A DNA stretch of 64,000 nucleotides from an uncultured Tateyamaria sp. (GTDB lineage: Bacteria > Pseudomonadota > Alphaproteobacteria > Rhodobacterales > Rhodobacteraceae). Below the pieces are notes generated by a model. The model saw only the letters and a program-made list of their open reading frames with translations. It ran no database searches and had not been told where the DNA came from. Numbering within the stretch: position 1 is the first letter of the stretch; each line of letters begins with the position of its first letter. Both the position numbers and the translations under genes were made by a program. Location: the NCBI RefSeq assembly GCF_947503705.1, contig NZ_CANNES010000002.1, forward strand, positions 124,001 through 188,000. Reading direction: 5' to 3'. Below are positions 44,013 to 53,259 of this stretch, in pieces.

Positions 44013-44588
44013 ATGTCCTGGACAGACGACCGCGTAGAATTGTTGAAAAAGATGTGGGGCGAAGGCCAGTCGGCCAGCCAGATCGCCAAGGAACTTGGCG
44101 GCGTGACCCGCAATGCGGTCATCGGCAAGGTGCACCGTCTGGGCCTGTCCAACCGCGCAGGCAGCGGGGCAGCGGCCACCGCCAAGGCAGAGGCCAAGCC
44201 CAAAGCAGCTCCCAAGCCCGCCGCAGCAGCCAAACCCAAGGTGGAGCCCAAGACCGAGCCCGCCATCAAGCCGCAGGCACCCGAGACCAAATCGACCCTG
44301 CCCGCCCGCAAGCAGATCATTCCGGCAGGCCAGCCTTTGCCGCCGCAACCTTCGGCCAACGAGATCAGCCCCGAAGCCTTGGCCAAGGTCAATGAGGTCG
44401 AGAAAAAGGCGAAAAAGATCAGCCTGATGGAACTGACCGAGCGGACCTGCAAATGGCCGGTGGGCGACCCCGCGACCGAAGATTTCTGGTTCTGCGGCCT
44501 GCCGGTCCAACAGGGCAAGCCCTATTGCGATGCGCATGTGGGTGTGGCTTTCCAGCCCATGTCCTCACGCCGGGATCGCCGCCGTTGA
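44013..44588 (+). CDS. gcrA: GcrA cell cycle regulator
   Basis: This 191-residue protein starts MSWTDDRVELLKKMWGEGQS with the GcrA helix-turn-helix (SASQIAKELGGVTRNAVIGK, 20-39), followed by a low-complexity Ala/Lys/Pro linker (50-95) and a C-terminal domain (RTCKWPVGDPATEDFWFCGL). GcrA binds sigma70 at promoters methylated by CcrM and is confined to alphaproteobacteria, which supports the assignment of the organism. Confidence 0.95.
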   Translation: MSWTDDRVELLKKMWGEGQSASQIAKELGGVTRNAVIGKVHRLGLSNRAGSGAAATAKAEAKPKAAPKPAAAAKPKVEPKTEPAIKPQAPETKSTLPARKQIIPAGQPLPPQPSANEISPEALAKVNEVEKKAKKISLMELTERTCKWPVGDPATEDFWFCGLPVQQGKPYCDAHVGVAFQPMSSRRDRRR

Positions 44589-44659
44589 TCTGATTGCGGC
44601 TTTGCACCCTGCTGGCGCCTCCACCAAGACTTTCTGGGTAAAGAGAACAAGTCTGGGTG

Positions 44660-45043
44660 TTAGTCGGCAAGGCCCTGGAGGATCGGGCAATCGGGGCGGT
44701 CGTTTCCGGCGCAGGCGTCCACCAGTTCTGTGAGTGTCGCCTGCATGGCCGTGAGCGCTGCAATCTTGTCTTTGATTTCCTTGAGATGTGTTTTCGCGAT
44801 GTGTCGCACGTCTGCACTTGCGCGGCCGCGGTCTGCCCACAGCGCCAAAAGCGAACGGCAGTCCTCGATTGAGAAGCCCAGAGCGCGGGCGCGTGCCAGA
44901 AACCGCAACCGATGCACGTCCTGGGCATCAAAGCTGCGATAGCCATTGGCGCTGCGCTTTGGCTGGATCAACCCGATCTCTTCGTAATAGCGGATCGTTT
45001 TGGCGGGCAGGTCAGTGGCCCGCCCCACTTCCGAGATGTTCAT
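44660..45043 (-). CDS. cueR: Cu(I)-responsive MerR-type regulator CueR
   Basis: This 127-residue MerR protein has the DNA-binding domain MNISEVGRATDLPAKTIRYY and the dimer helix. The metal loop CAGNDRPDC has Cys111 and Cys119, the pair that binds Cu(I) in CueR (112 and 120 in E. coli). The ATG at 45043 overlaps the copA stop by four bases, so the regulator is translated from the copA message and controls itself through the promoter at 47432-47462. Confidence 0.93.
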   Translation of the reverse strand: MNISEVGRATDLPAKTIRYYEEIGLIQPKRSANGYRSFDAQDVHRLRFLARARALGFSIEDCRSLLALWADRGRASADVRHIAKTHLKEIKDKIAALTAMQATLTELVDACAGNDRPDCPILQGLAD

Positions 45044-47424
45044 ACCTGCCCCTTTGATTTCAGCCGCAAGGCATTGCTGACCACAAAGACCGACGACAGG
45101 GCCATGGCCAATGCCGCGAGCGCCGGCGACAACTGCGGCCCCCCAAAAGGTACCAACACCCCTGCTGCCACAGGGATCAGCAGCGTATTGTAGCCAAAGG
45201 CCCAGCTGAGGTTTTGCCAAATGTTGCGCAAAGTCGCCTGACTGATCGACAACGCCCGCAATACCGCACCGGGATCAGGCGACATCAGAACAACATCCGC
45301 CGCCTCAATCGCCACGTCGCTGGCCCCGTTGACCGCAAGCCCTACATCGGCTGCGGCCAGGGCGGGGGCGTCATTGATCCCATCACCGACAAAAGCGATG
45401 GGGCCATGGTCTTGACGCAGCCGATTGACCGCGTCCACCTTGCCATCCGGTCGTGTGTTTCCGATCACGATATCGATGCCAAGGGTTTTGCCAACATGAT
45501 CCGCGGTGGCCTGCGCATCCCCCGAAATCATCGCGATCTTGCGCCCCGTTGCCGCGATGCTGGCCAGTGTTTCGGCAGCACCTTCGCGGATTGGATCACT
45601 GATTGCGCAGACACCCGCATGGGTTCCATCCACCGCCACATGGACAGCCGTGACGCCGGTCTTGGCCCAGCCCTGCGCCGTCGCAATCAAGTCTTCGGTC
45701 AGGGCAATACCGTTGCGGTCCAGAAAGGCGGCATTTCCAACGCAGACCACGCGGCCTTCGACTTGCGCCATCGCCCCTTCGCCCAGCGTAGCCTCGAACC
45801 CGTGCACATCCTCCGGCACAGTCTTTGCCGCAGCAGCAATTGCCCGTGCGATGGGATGCTCAGAGCGGCTTTCGACGCCAGCGGCCAGGCGCAACACGGT
45901 ATCACGATCTTCCATACAGACCATGTCCGTCACCCGGGGGGCGCCTTCGGTCAGCGTTCCGGTCTTGTCAAAGGCGATCACGCGCGCATCCTGCAACCGC
46001 TGCAAAGCCGCCCCTTTGTGAAAGAGGACCCCCAGTTCCGCCGCGCGCCCTGTGCCGACCATGATCGACATGGGCGTGGCCAGGCCCATGGCGCAGGGGC
46101 AGGCGATAATCAGAACCGATACGGCTGCGACCACAGCCGGGCCAAGGCTGGTCAGTATCAGCCAGGCAAAAAAGGTAATCGAGGCGATCAGTAATACGAC
46201 AGGCACGAACCAACCGGTGATTTTGTTCACCACCTCTTCGACCGGCAAGCGGGACGATTGCGCCTGTTCGGTGAGCACGGCAATTCGGGCAAGCACCGTG
46301 TCTCGCCCCACATGGGTTGCCCGGAACGTCAGTGTACCGGTCGAGGCAAGGGTGCCAGCGCTGACCGTGTCGCCCGGCGATTTCAGAACCGGCACCGGTT
46401 CGCCTGTCAGCATGGATTCGTCGATATGAGTTTGGCCCTCGGTCACAATCCCGTCCACAGCCACCCGACCCCCGGGCCTGATCCGCAGCAGATCACCAAC
46501 AATAACCTGATCTACGGGAACCATGCGTGTGGCGGCCCCGTCCACCACCTCTGCCGTGTCGGGTCGCAAACCGATCAACCGGCGCACGGCATCACCGGTG
46601 CGCCCGCGCGCCCGCGCCTCCAGCCAACGACCCAGCAGGATGAGGGTCACAATGACGGCGGCCGCCTCGAAATATACGCCAGTTGGGGGTAAGAGGGCAG
46701 GTGCAAGAACCGCCACCGCGGAAATGCCAAAGGCCGCCCCCGCACCAAGCGCCACCAGCGCATCCATGTCGGGACGCGCCTTGAGCAATCCCGGGATGCC
46801 ACGTTTAAAAAATCCCGCACCCGGACCGGCCAGCACTACAGCCGTCAACACTAGCTGGGCCATATGGCTTACCTGCATCCCGATATTGGCGGCGATCCAA
46901 TGGTGCAAGGGCGGGTAAAGATGGCCGCCCATCTCGGCAACGAAGACTGGCAAGGTAAGCAATGCAGCCAAAGCAAAGCGCAGAAACAGCGACCAGTTCG
47001 GATCTTGAGCCGGAGCGTCCGGTGCGGCGGCCTGGGCCGGGTACCCTGCGAGGGTCAAGCCGTCGCGCACAGCATCCAGTGACCCAATCGTTTGAACCGA
47101 AATACTGTGGTCCGCCAGATTTGCGCGCACCGACACAGTGCCCGGCACTTCGCTGACCGCCGCCTCGATGCGGGCGATGCAAGAAGCGCACGACATCGTC
47201 GGCACATAAAACCGCCCCATGCGCATCTCAGCCGGGTATCCAACTGCATCAAGCGCCTGCATCACCGCGTCAGGGGCGACGCCCCCCACTTGCCCGCTGT
47301 GATTGGCCAGATTGACCCGCGCCGCTCGCGCCCCGGGGATAGCGGCAAGGGCGGCTTCGGCTCGGCCCACACAGGACGCGCAGTGCAGCCCCGAGATGCC
47401 GAAAGAGATCGTTGTGTCTGTCAT
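45040..47424 (-). CDS. copA: Cu(+)-exporting P-type ATPase CopA
   Basis: This 794-residue P1B ATPase has two N-terminal heavy-metal domains (Cys15-Ala-Ser-Cys18 and Cys79-Ala-Ser-Cys82), the phosphatase TGEP (340-343), the membrane copper site CPC (442-444) and the phosphorylated Asp in DKTGT (486-490). It pumps Cu(I) out of the cytoplasm. No ribosome-binding site precedes ATG 47424; the -10 box of the CueR-type promoter ends only seven bases before it, so the transcript is probably leaderless. cueR overlaps the 3' end. Confidence 0.96.
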   Translation of the reverse strand: MTDTTISFGISGLHCASCVGRAEAALAAIPGARAARVNLANHSGQVGGVAPDAVMQALDAVGYPAEMRMGRFYVPTMSCASCIARIEAAVSEVPGTVSVRANLADHSISVQTIGSLDAVRDGLTLAGYPAQAAAPDAPAQDPNWSLFLRFALAALLTLPVFVAEMGGHLYPPLHHWIAANIGMQVSHMAQLVLTAVVLAGPGAGFFKRGIPGLLKARPDMDALVALGAGAAFGISAVAVLAPALLPPTGVYFEAAAVIVTLILLGRWLEARARGRTGDAVRRLIGLRPDTAEVVDGAATRMVPVDQVIVGDLLRIRPGGRVAVDGIVTEGQTHIDESMLTGEPVPVLKSPGDTVSAGTLASTGTLTFRATHVGRDTVLARIAVLTEQAQSSRLPVEEVVNKITGWFVPVVLLIASITFFAWLILTSLGPAVVAAVSVLIIACPCAMGLATPMSIMVGTGRAAELGVLFHKGAALQRLQDARVIAFDKTGTLTEGAPRVTDMVCMEDRDTVLRLAAGVESRSEHPIARAIAAAAKTVPEDVHGFEATLGEGAMAQVEGRVVCVGNAAFLDRNGIALTEDLIATAQGWAKTGVTAVHVAVDGTHAGVCAISDPIREGAAETLASIAATGRKIAMISGDAQATADHVGKTLGIDIVIGNTRPDGKVDAVNRLRQDHGPIAFVGDGINDAPALAAADVGLAVNGASDVAIEAADVVLMSPDPGAVLRALSISQATLRNIWQNLSWAFGYNTLLIPVAAGVLVPFGGPQLSPALAALAMALSSVFVVSNALRLKSKGQV

Positions 47425-47431
47425 GAGTTGC

Positions 47432-47462
47432 TACATAAGGGTTCCCGTGACGGGAAGGTCAA
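47432..47462 (-). promoter_or_regulatory. CueR-controlled copA promoter (19-bp spacer, MerR type)
   Basis: On the minus strand, -35 TTGACC and -10 TATGTA are separated by 19 bp, the long spacer of MerR-activated promoters. The spacer contains the dyad TTCCCGTCACGGGAA (47442-47456), the usual place and symmetry for a CueR box. Transcription would start at about 47424-47426, at or next to the copA ATG. Confidence 0.85.
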
Positions 47463-47570
47463 GAGCGCTGTAACACTGCGCCACGCAGGTGTGAGTTGTG
47501 AGTCTTGCTCACCCATGACAGGAAGGCGCGGTAAAATTGCCGCTTGGCCCCAGCTTGGAAAGATCGCGTG

Positions 47571-49220
47571 ATGAAAGACCTGCCCCCCTCCCCGCCGCGC
47601 GCGGCTGATGTGCTGGCCGCCCGGCTTTATGATGCAGGCTGTCGGCTGGCCTTTGGCATGCCGGGGGGCGAGGTACTGACGCTTGTAGATGCACTGGAAA
47701 GGGCAGGCATCCGATTTGTCCTGTGCAAGCACGAGAATGCCGCCGCCTTCATGGCCGAAGGTGCCTGGCATCGCAGCGGTGCCCCGGGCATTCTGGTGGC
47801 CACCGTTGGCCCCGGTGCCTTGAATGGCGTGAACGCCGTGGCCAATGCGCATCAAGACCGCGTGCCGATGATCGTGTTGTCCGGCTGCGTCGATGCGGAC
47901 GAGGCGCAAACCTATACCCACCAGGTGTTGGATCAGACACAGGTTTTTGCCCCCATTACCAAAGCGACCTTCACCCTGAACACCGGGGCCGCCCATGTGA
48001 TCGCAGACAAGGCCGTGACCATCGCAACGGAAGGACGGCCCGGTCCTGTGCATATCGACGTGCCGATCACCGTGGCGGTCACACCGGTGGCCCCCGAAAT
48101 TCCGGCCCGCCGCGCATCGGCCACGCCCGTGGTTCCTGCCCCTGCTGACCTCGCGGAGATGCGCGCCCTTCTGGCGCGGGCGGAACGGCCTATCCTGATC
48201 GTGGGTGTGGACGCTCTCAACCAAGGCTTTGACGCCCGGCGCACCGATATTGCAGATCAGTTGCGCGACTTTGTTGAGGCTTTCAACGTTCCTGTGATCA
48301 CCACCTACAAAGCCAAGGGCCTTCTGCCCGAGGATCACGCGCTGGCCCTGGGTGGTGCGGGCCTGTCGCCCAAGGCGGACGGGATCCTGTTGCCCATGGT
48401 GCAACAGGCAGATCTGATCATCGGTTTGGGCTATGACCCGATCGAGATGCGGACAGGCTGGCGCGATTTCTATTTCCCCGGCATCCAGACAATGATCGAC
48501 ATCACGGCAGAGCCGAACCACCACTATATGCACCAGGCCACGATCAACGTGATCGGCGACTGCGGATCGACACTGGCGGCCCTGTCCGATGGGGTTGACC
48601 CCCGTGCAACATGGGCAGGTGGCGAAGTGGCGGAGGCCAAGGCAGCCCTTGCCGTGGCCTTTCCCAAGGATGACACGTGGGGACCCGCGGCCGTCATCGA
48701 CGTTTGTCGCAGCACGCTGCCGCGCGAAACGCTTGCAACTGCCGACAGTGGCGCACACCGCATCCTGCTGAGCCAGATGTGGGAATGCTATACCCCGCGC
48801 GGCCTCATGCAGTCCTCGGCGCTGTGCACCATGGGCTGCGCCATTCCGCTGGCCATGGGCGCGCAAGTGGTTGAGCCCGACCTCACGGTGGTCAGTTTTT
48901 CCGGCGATGCGGGCTTCCTCATGGTGGCCGGCGAATTGTCGACGGCAGCGGAACTGGGCCTCAAGACAATCTTTGTCGTCTTTGTCGACGCCTCACTGGC
49001 CCTGATCGAGTTGAAACAGCGGCAGCGGCAGTTGAAGAATACCGGCGTCGAATTTGCCAAACATGACTTTGCCGCGATGGGCCGGGCATTTGGCGGCGTG
49101 GGCCACACCGTGACCTCTCGGGAAGAATTGACGAAGGCGCTCAGCGCGGCGCAAACGTCTGACACCTTCACCGTGATCGCAGCCGTGATCGAACGTGGTG
49201 CTTATGACGGGCGTATCTGA
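47571..49220 (+). CDS. Thiamine pyrophosphate-dependent enzyme, acetolactate synthase-like
   Basis: This 549-residue protein has the three TPP-enzyme domains. The N-terminal domain has the activating Glu in LCKHENAAAFMAEGA; the middle domain is Rossmann-like. The C-terminal TPP-binding motif reads GDAGFLMVAGELSTAAELGL then FVDASL, where relatives usually have GDG...N. It may be a carboligase or decarboxylase; the family is wide and the substrate unknown. No small regulatory subunit is present, so it is unlikely to be the main acetolactate synthase. A CoA-transferase follows 27 bases later. GGAAAG is near the start. Confidence 0.78.
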   Translation: MKDLPPSPPRAADVLAARLYDAGCRLAFGMPGGEVLTLVDALERAGIRFVLCKHENAAAFMAEGAWHRSGAPGILVATVGPGALNGVNAVANAHQDRVPMIVLSGCVDADEAQTYTHQVLDQTQVFAPITKATFTLNTGAAHVIADKAVTIATEGRPGPVHIDVPITVAVTPVAPEIPARRASATPVVPAPADLAEMRALLARAERPILIVGVDALNQGFDARRTDIADQLRDFVEAFNVPVITTYKAKGLLPEDHALALGGAGLSPKADGILLPMVQQADLIIGLGYDPIEMRTGWRDFYFPGIQTMIDITAEPNHHYMHQATINVIGDCGSTLAALSDGVDPRATWAGGEVAEAKAALAVAFPKDDTWGPAAVIDVCRSTLPRETLATADSGAHRILLSQMWECYTPRGLMQSSALCTMGCAIPLAMGAQVVEPDLTVVSFSGDAGFLMVAGELSTAAELGLKTIFVVFVDASLALIELKQRQRQLKNTGVEFAKHDFAAMGRAFGGVGHTVTSREELTKALSAAQTSDTFTVIAAVIERGAYDGRI

Positions 49221-49247
49221 CACAGCCCGCAGACTGATGAGAAACAG

Positions 49248-50456
49248 ATGACCAACACGCCCATGGCCCTCGACGGGCTCTATGTTCTCGACCTCAGCCG
49301 CATCTTGGCAGGCCCGACCGCTACGCAGTTGCTGGGCGATATGGGGGCCACAGTGATCAAGTTGGAAAACCCCAAGACCGGCGGCGATGACACCCGGGGC
49401 TGGGGGCCGAATTATGCCATGGGCACGGACGGGACAAAAACCGACCTGTCCGCCTATTTCATGGCCGCGAACCGCAACAAGCAGTCCATTGCCGTAGACA
49501 TATCGACACCTGAGGGGCAAGAAACCGTGCGCCAGTTGGCCGCCCGCGCCGATGTGGTAATCGAGAATTACAAACCGGACGGGCTGGTCAATTACGGGCT
49601 GGATCACGCGACCCTGCTCAAGGCACATCCGGGGCTTGTCTATTGCTCAATCTCTGGCTTTGGGCAAACGGGGCCGAACCGCGAACAGCCCGGTTATGAC
49701 CTGATGGCCCAAGGGTACGGCGGGATAATGTCACTGACCGGTGCGCCTGATGGCCCACCGATGAAGGTGGGCGTAGGCATCGCGGACGTGATGTGCGGCA
49801 TGTATGCCACCATCGGAATTCTGGCGGCCCTGCGGCACCGCGATGCGACAGGGCAAGGCCAGCATATCGACCTCAGCCTCGTGGACGCGCAAATGGCCTG
49901 GCTCATCAACGAAGGCTGCAATTTCCTGACCAGCGGGAAAGTGCCCGAACGGCGGGGCAATGCGCATCCCAACATCGTTCCTTACGATGCGTTTGCGGCC
50001 AGTGATGGGCATGTGTTGATCGCGGTTGGCAATGATAGCCAATTCGTGCGGTTTTGCGACGCAATTGGCGCGACTTCGTTGGGGACTGATCCGCGTTACA
50101 CCACCAATCTGGACCGCATTCACAACCGGATCAGCCTGACGGAAGCTTTGACGCCGATCCTGAAAGCGCTGCCCAAGGAGGACATCCTCGCCCGGATGCG
50201 CGCAGCCAAAGTGCCCGGCGGCCCGATCCAGAATGTCGAAGAAGCGTTGACCTCGGATCAGGCGCGAGCGCGGGGCACGGTCGTGTCCGTTCCGCGTGAC
50301 GATGTAGCAGACGGTCACGTCCAACTCTTGGCGAATCCACTGAAATTTTCGGCCACGCCTGTGCAATATCGCAGCGCGCCCCCCCGGTTCGGGCAGGACA
50401 CCGATGCAGTTCTTGCAACATTGCGCACTGACGATGGGCGGGAAAATGACACATAG
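49248..50456 (+). CDS. CaiB/BaiF family CoA-transferase (class III)
   Basis: This 402-residue protein has the class III motifs DLSRILAGPTATQLLGDMGA and VIKLENP, and the catalytic Asp in REQPGYDLMAQGYGG near residue 152. These enzymes move CoA between carboxylic acids. It follows the TPP enzyme closely, suggesting a shared pathway for a short acid (inference). The acyl substrate cannot be read from the sequence. Confidence 0.9.
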   Translation: MTNTPMALDGLYVLDLSRILAGPTATQLLGDMGATVIKLENPKTGGDDTRGWGPNYAMGTDGTKTDLSAYFMAANRNKQSIAVDISTPEGQETVRQLAARADVVIENYKPDGLVNYGLDHATLLKAHPGLVYCSISGFGQTGPNREQPGYDLMAQGYGGIMSLTGAPDGPPMKVGVGIADVMCGMYATIGILAALRHRDATGQGQHIDLSLVDAQMAWLINEGCNFLTSGKVPERRGNAHPNIVPYDAFAASDGHVLIAVGNDSQFVRFCDAIGATSLGTDPRYTTNLDRIHNRISLTEALTPILKALPKEDILARMRAAKVPGGPIQNVEEALTSDQARARGTVVSVPRDDVADGHVQLLANPLKFSATPVQYRSAPPRFGQDTDAVLATLRTDDGRENDT

Positions 50457-50628
50457 CCCAAGCGCTTTGGCTGATTTCCGCCAAAAACGGGCCGCCCTGC
50501 TCACAAACTGATCACGCAACACCGCGGATCGCTTCACGGTTGCGTGTGACGGCGCCGATATCAAAGTCATCCGGGCGCATATGCGGTACACCATTCACAA
50601 CGCACGATGTTTACGAGGAACCGCAGCC

Positions 50629-51975
50629 ATGATGCACGATATTTGCCACGCCCCGGTCAGCCTGGATGATCCCACCCTGTTGACCGAATGGAATGGTATG
50701 ATCCAGGCCTTTCTGGCGCATGGCACGGCAACGCCAACCCATTTGGGGGCCGTGTTGGCAGGTGCACCGCACTTTGCGATGGGTTTTGCGGCCAAGGGTC
50801 TTTTTTCCCTGATGATGGGCCGCAAGGAGTTGTGGGATGTGGCCGTCGACGCGGGCAAGGATGCTGTCGCCGCACTGGCCGCATCAGGCGGCAGCACACG
50901 CGAGCGGCTTTGGGTGCGCGCCCTGGGGGAATGGCTGGATGGCCGCCCATCGGGTGCTATCGCGGCGATGGAGCGGATTCTGGCTGACCATCCTACCGAC
51001 ACGCTCTCTGCCAAGGTCAGCCACGCCATCCGCTTTATTCTGGGCGACGGCGTCGGTATGCGCGCTTCGATCGAAAACGTTCTGGCGGCCCACAAGGGCC
51101 ACGATCTGGAAGGCTACGTGCTGGGCTGTCACGCCTTCACGCTGGAAGAAACGGGCGAGTATGACGCCGCCGAGGCGGCTGGTCTGCGCGGGCTAGAGCT
51201 GGCCGGTGACGACGCCTGGGGCCTGCACGCCGTGGCACACGTCTACGACATGACGGCGCGGCCCGCTAACGGGATTGCCCTGATCGAAAACAACTGTTCC
51301 GCCTGGGATCACTGCAACAACTTCCGCTATCACGTGTGGTGGCACAAGGCGCTCTTGCACATGGACCGGGGCGAATTGGACATCGTTCTGGGGCTCTATG
51401 ACACACAAATTCGCGCCGACAAGACTGACGATTACCGCGACATTGCCAACGCCACATCCATCTTGATGCGGCTTGAGCTTGAAGGTGTGTCGGTCGGTAA
51501 CCGATGGGCCGAATTGGCCGATTTCGCCCAAGGGCGCACGGATGACGGCTGCGTCGTCTTTGCCGATCTGCACTACATGCTTGCGCTGACAAATGCGGGC
51601 CGAACAGAGGCATGCAAAGCGATGAGCACCCGTTTTGCGATTGATGCGACGCAGCCAGGCGAGATGTCTGCCCGCGTGGCCGATCCCGGCAAAGCGGCGT
51701 TGCGCGGTCTTAATGCCTTTGCCGAAGGCCGTTATGGCGATGCCTTTGCCGACCTGACTGCAGCCCGCCCCACAATGCAGACCATCGGAGGCAGCCACGC
51801 CCAGCGAGACGTGTTTGAGCGGATGACCATCGACGCTGGCCTGCGTGCAGGCCACGTGGATGCTGTCGAAACGGTGATCGAAGACCGCATCGCCCGGCGC
51901 GCCGGGACCATCGACCGTTTTGCAGCCACACGTCTCGACAGCATCGCAGACGCGCGGCGTATCCCCGCGCAATAA
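50629..51975 (+). CDS. TPR repeat protein (TTC38-like)
   Basis: This 448-residue protein has tetratricopeptide-like helical repeats, including LEGYVLGCHAFTLEETGEYD and AWGLHAVAHVYDMTARPANG, and the conserved HVWWHKALLHMDRGELD. Bacterial relatives of human TTC38 are common but have no assigned reaction. ATG 50629 has GAGGA upstream; 50632 is possible. It lies alone between the CoA-transferase and opgC. Confidence 0.75.
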   Translation: MMHDICHAPVSLDDPTLLTEWNGMIQAFLAHGTATPTHLGAVLAGAPHFAMGFAAKGLFSLMMGRKELWDVAVDAGKDAVAALAASGGSTRERLWVRALGEWLDGRPSGAIAAMERILADHPTDTLSAKVSHAIRFILGDGVGMRASIENVLAAHKGHDLEGYVLGCHAFTLEETGEYDAAEAAGLRGLELAGDDAWGLHAVAHVYDMTARPANGIALIENNCSAWDHCNNFRYHVWWHKALLHMDRGELDIVLGLYDTQIRADKTDDYRDIANATSILMRLELEGVSVGNRWAELADFAQGRTDDGCVVFADLHYMLALTNAGRTEACKAMSTRFAIDATQPGEMSARVADPGKAALRGLNAFAEGRYGDAFADLTAARPTMQTIGGSHAQRDVFERMTIDAGLRAGHVDAVETVIEDRIARRAGTIDRFAATRLDSIADARRIPAQ

Positions 51976-52020
51976 CACACGGCCCCTGACATAGACCAAA
52001 AAGCAGAATAAAGACCGGCC

Positions 52021-53259
52021 ATGACCTTTGCCGATCCCACCCAAACCGCAGCGGCCCCCGCCGCAGCCGCCCCCGCAAACCCTGCGCGGGTGCGCGACAT
52101 CCGTCTCGATTTCTTTCGGGGCGTTGCAATGTTCATCATCCTGATTGCCCACACGCCAGGCAATTTCCTGACCTCATGGATACCTGCGCGCTGGGGCTTT
52201 TCCGACGCGACAGAGATATTCGTGTTCTGCTCGGGCATGGCCAGCGCCATTGCCTTTGGCCGCGCGTTTGAAACGGCAGGCTGGCGTCTGGGCACGGCCC
52301 GCGTCACGTTCCGCATCTGGCAAGTCTACTGGGCGCATGTGGGCCTCTTCTTTGCCACGCTCGCCCTGATTTCCGTCCTGACGGAAACTGGCTTGGGCAC
52401 GCGCAACTACGTGGGTCAACTCAACCTCTGGCGGTTCTACGCCGAGGTCGATACTGGCACTGTCACCGACCTGATCGTGCGGTTCATGACGCTGCGCTAT
52501 GTGCCCAATTACTTTGACATTTTGCCCATGTATATGGTCGTTTTGGTGATGATGCCCGTGATCACGGCGTTGGCCCGTGTTCGCACCTGGCTGGTGTTTG
52601 CCTTCATGGGCATCACGTGGCTTTTTGGGCAAACGGCGCTGGTAGAAGCCTTGGGCCTGCCCCATCTGGAACTGCCCGCAGACCCCTCGTCCGACCGGAC
52701 CTGGTTCTTTAACCCGTTTGGCTGGCAACTCATCTTTTTCACCGGCTTTGCGTTTATGCGCGGCTGGATTCCAAAACCACCGGTAAACGCCGTTCTGATC
52801 GGGATCGCGCTTTTTATCGTGCTGGCCAACGTGCCTCTATCCAATATCGGGGTACGCGAACTTGGCTTTGACTGGGCGCGCGACTGGCGGCGCGAGAACA
52901 CGGCATGGATCAGCAAATCCGACTTTGGCATCCTGCGCTACGTCCACTTTCTGGCACTGGCCTACCTCATGTGGGTCCTGGCCGGAGACAAGGGCAACCG
53001 CATCCGCGCAGGGCAAAGTGCGTTGGGCCGTGCCTGGGGACGGCTGTTGCGGATCATCCTCAAGGTTGGCCAACAGTCACTGGCTGTCTTTGTGGTGTCG
53101 ATGTTCACCGCGCGTCTGATGGGCTTTGCCATGGACGTGTTGGGCCGTAACACCGGCACAGTTTTGCTGGTCAACTTTGCGGGCGCTTGCGTCTTGGTTG
53201 CGACAGCCTATGTGGCGGGGTGGTTCAAATCCAACCCCTGGAAAAAGGTGACCAACTGA
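52021..53259 (+). CDS. opgC: OpgC family membrane protein (glucan succinylation)
   Basis: This 412-residue membrane protein has about ten helices and the OpgC features RLDFFRGVAMFIILIAHTPG near residues 29-48, FSDATEIFVFCSGMASAIAF and later FVVSMFTARLM. OpgC adds succinyl groups to osmoregulated periplasmic glucans. Its stop shares a base with the opgG start (TGATG), so the operon is translationally coupled. Confidence 0.9.
   Translation: MTFADPTQTAAAPAAAAPANPARVRDIRLDFFRGVAMFIILIAHTPGNFLTSWIPARWGFSDATEIFVFCSGMASAIAFGRAFETAGWRLGTARVTFRIWQVYWAHVGLFFATLALISVLTETGLGTRNYVGQLNLWRFYAEVDTGTVTDLIVRFMTLRYVPNYFDILPMYMVVLVMMPVITALARVRTWLVFAFMGITWLFGQTALVEALGLPHLELPADPSSDRTWFFNPFGWQLIFFTGFAFMRGWIPKPPVNAVLIGIALFIVLANVPLSNIGVRELGFDWARDWRRENTAWISKSDFGILRYVHFLALAYLMWVLAGDKGNRIRAGQSALGRAWGRLLRIILKVGQQSLAVFVVSMFTARLMGFAMDVLGRNTGTVLLVNFAGACVLVATAYVAGWFKSNPWKKVTN

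Noticed and set aside
47421-48866. Long open frame (481 codons) on the minus strand
   Set aside because: It is antisense to the TPP enzyme, is rich in His, Arg and Gly as typical of shadow frames in G+C-rich DNA, and has no family motif.
47571-50456. Oxalyl-CoA decarboxylase plus formyl-CoA transferase pair
   Set aside because: The TPP enzyme lacks oxalyl-CoA decarboxylase-type sequence around the cofactor motif, so the oxalate pathway was not assigned.
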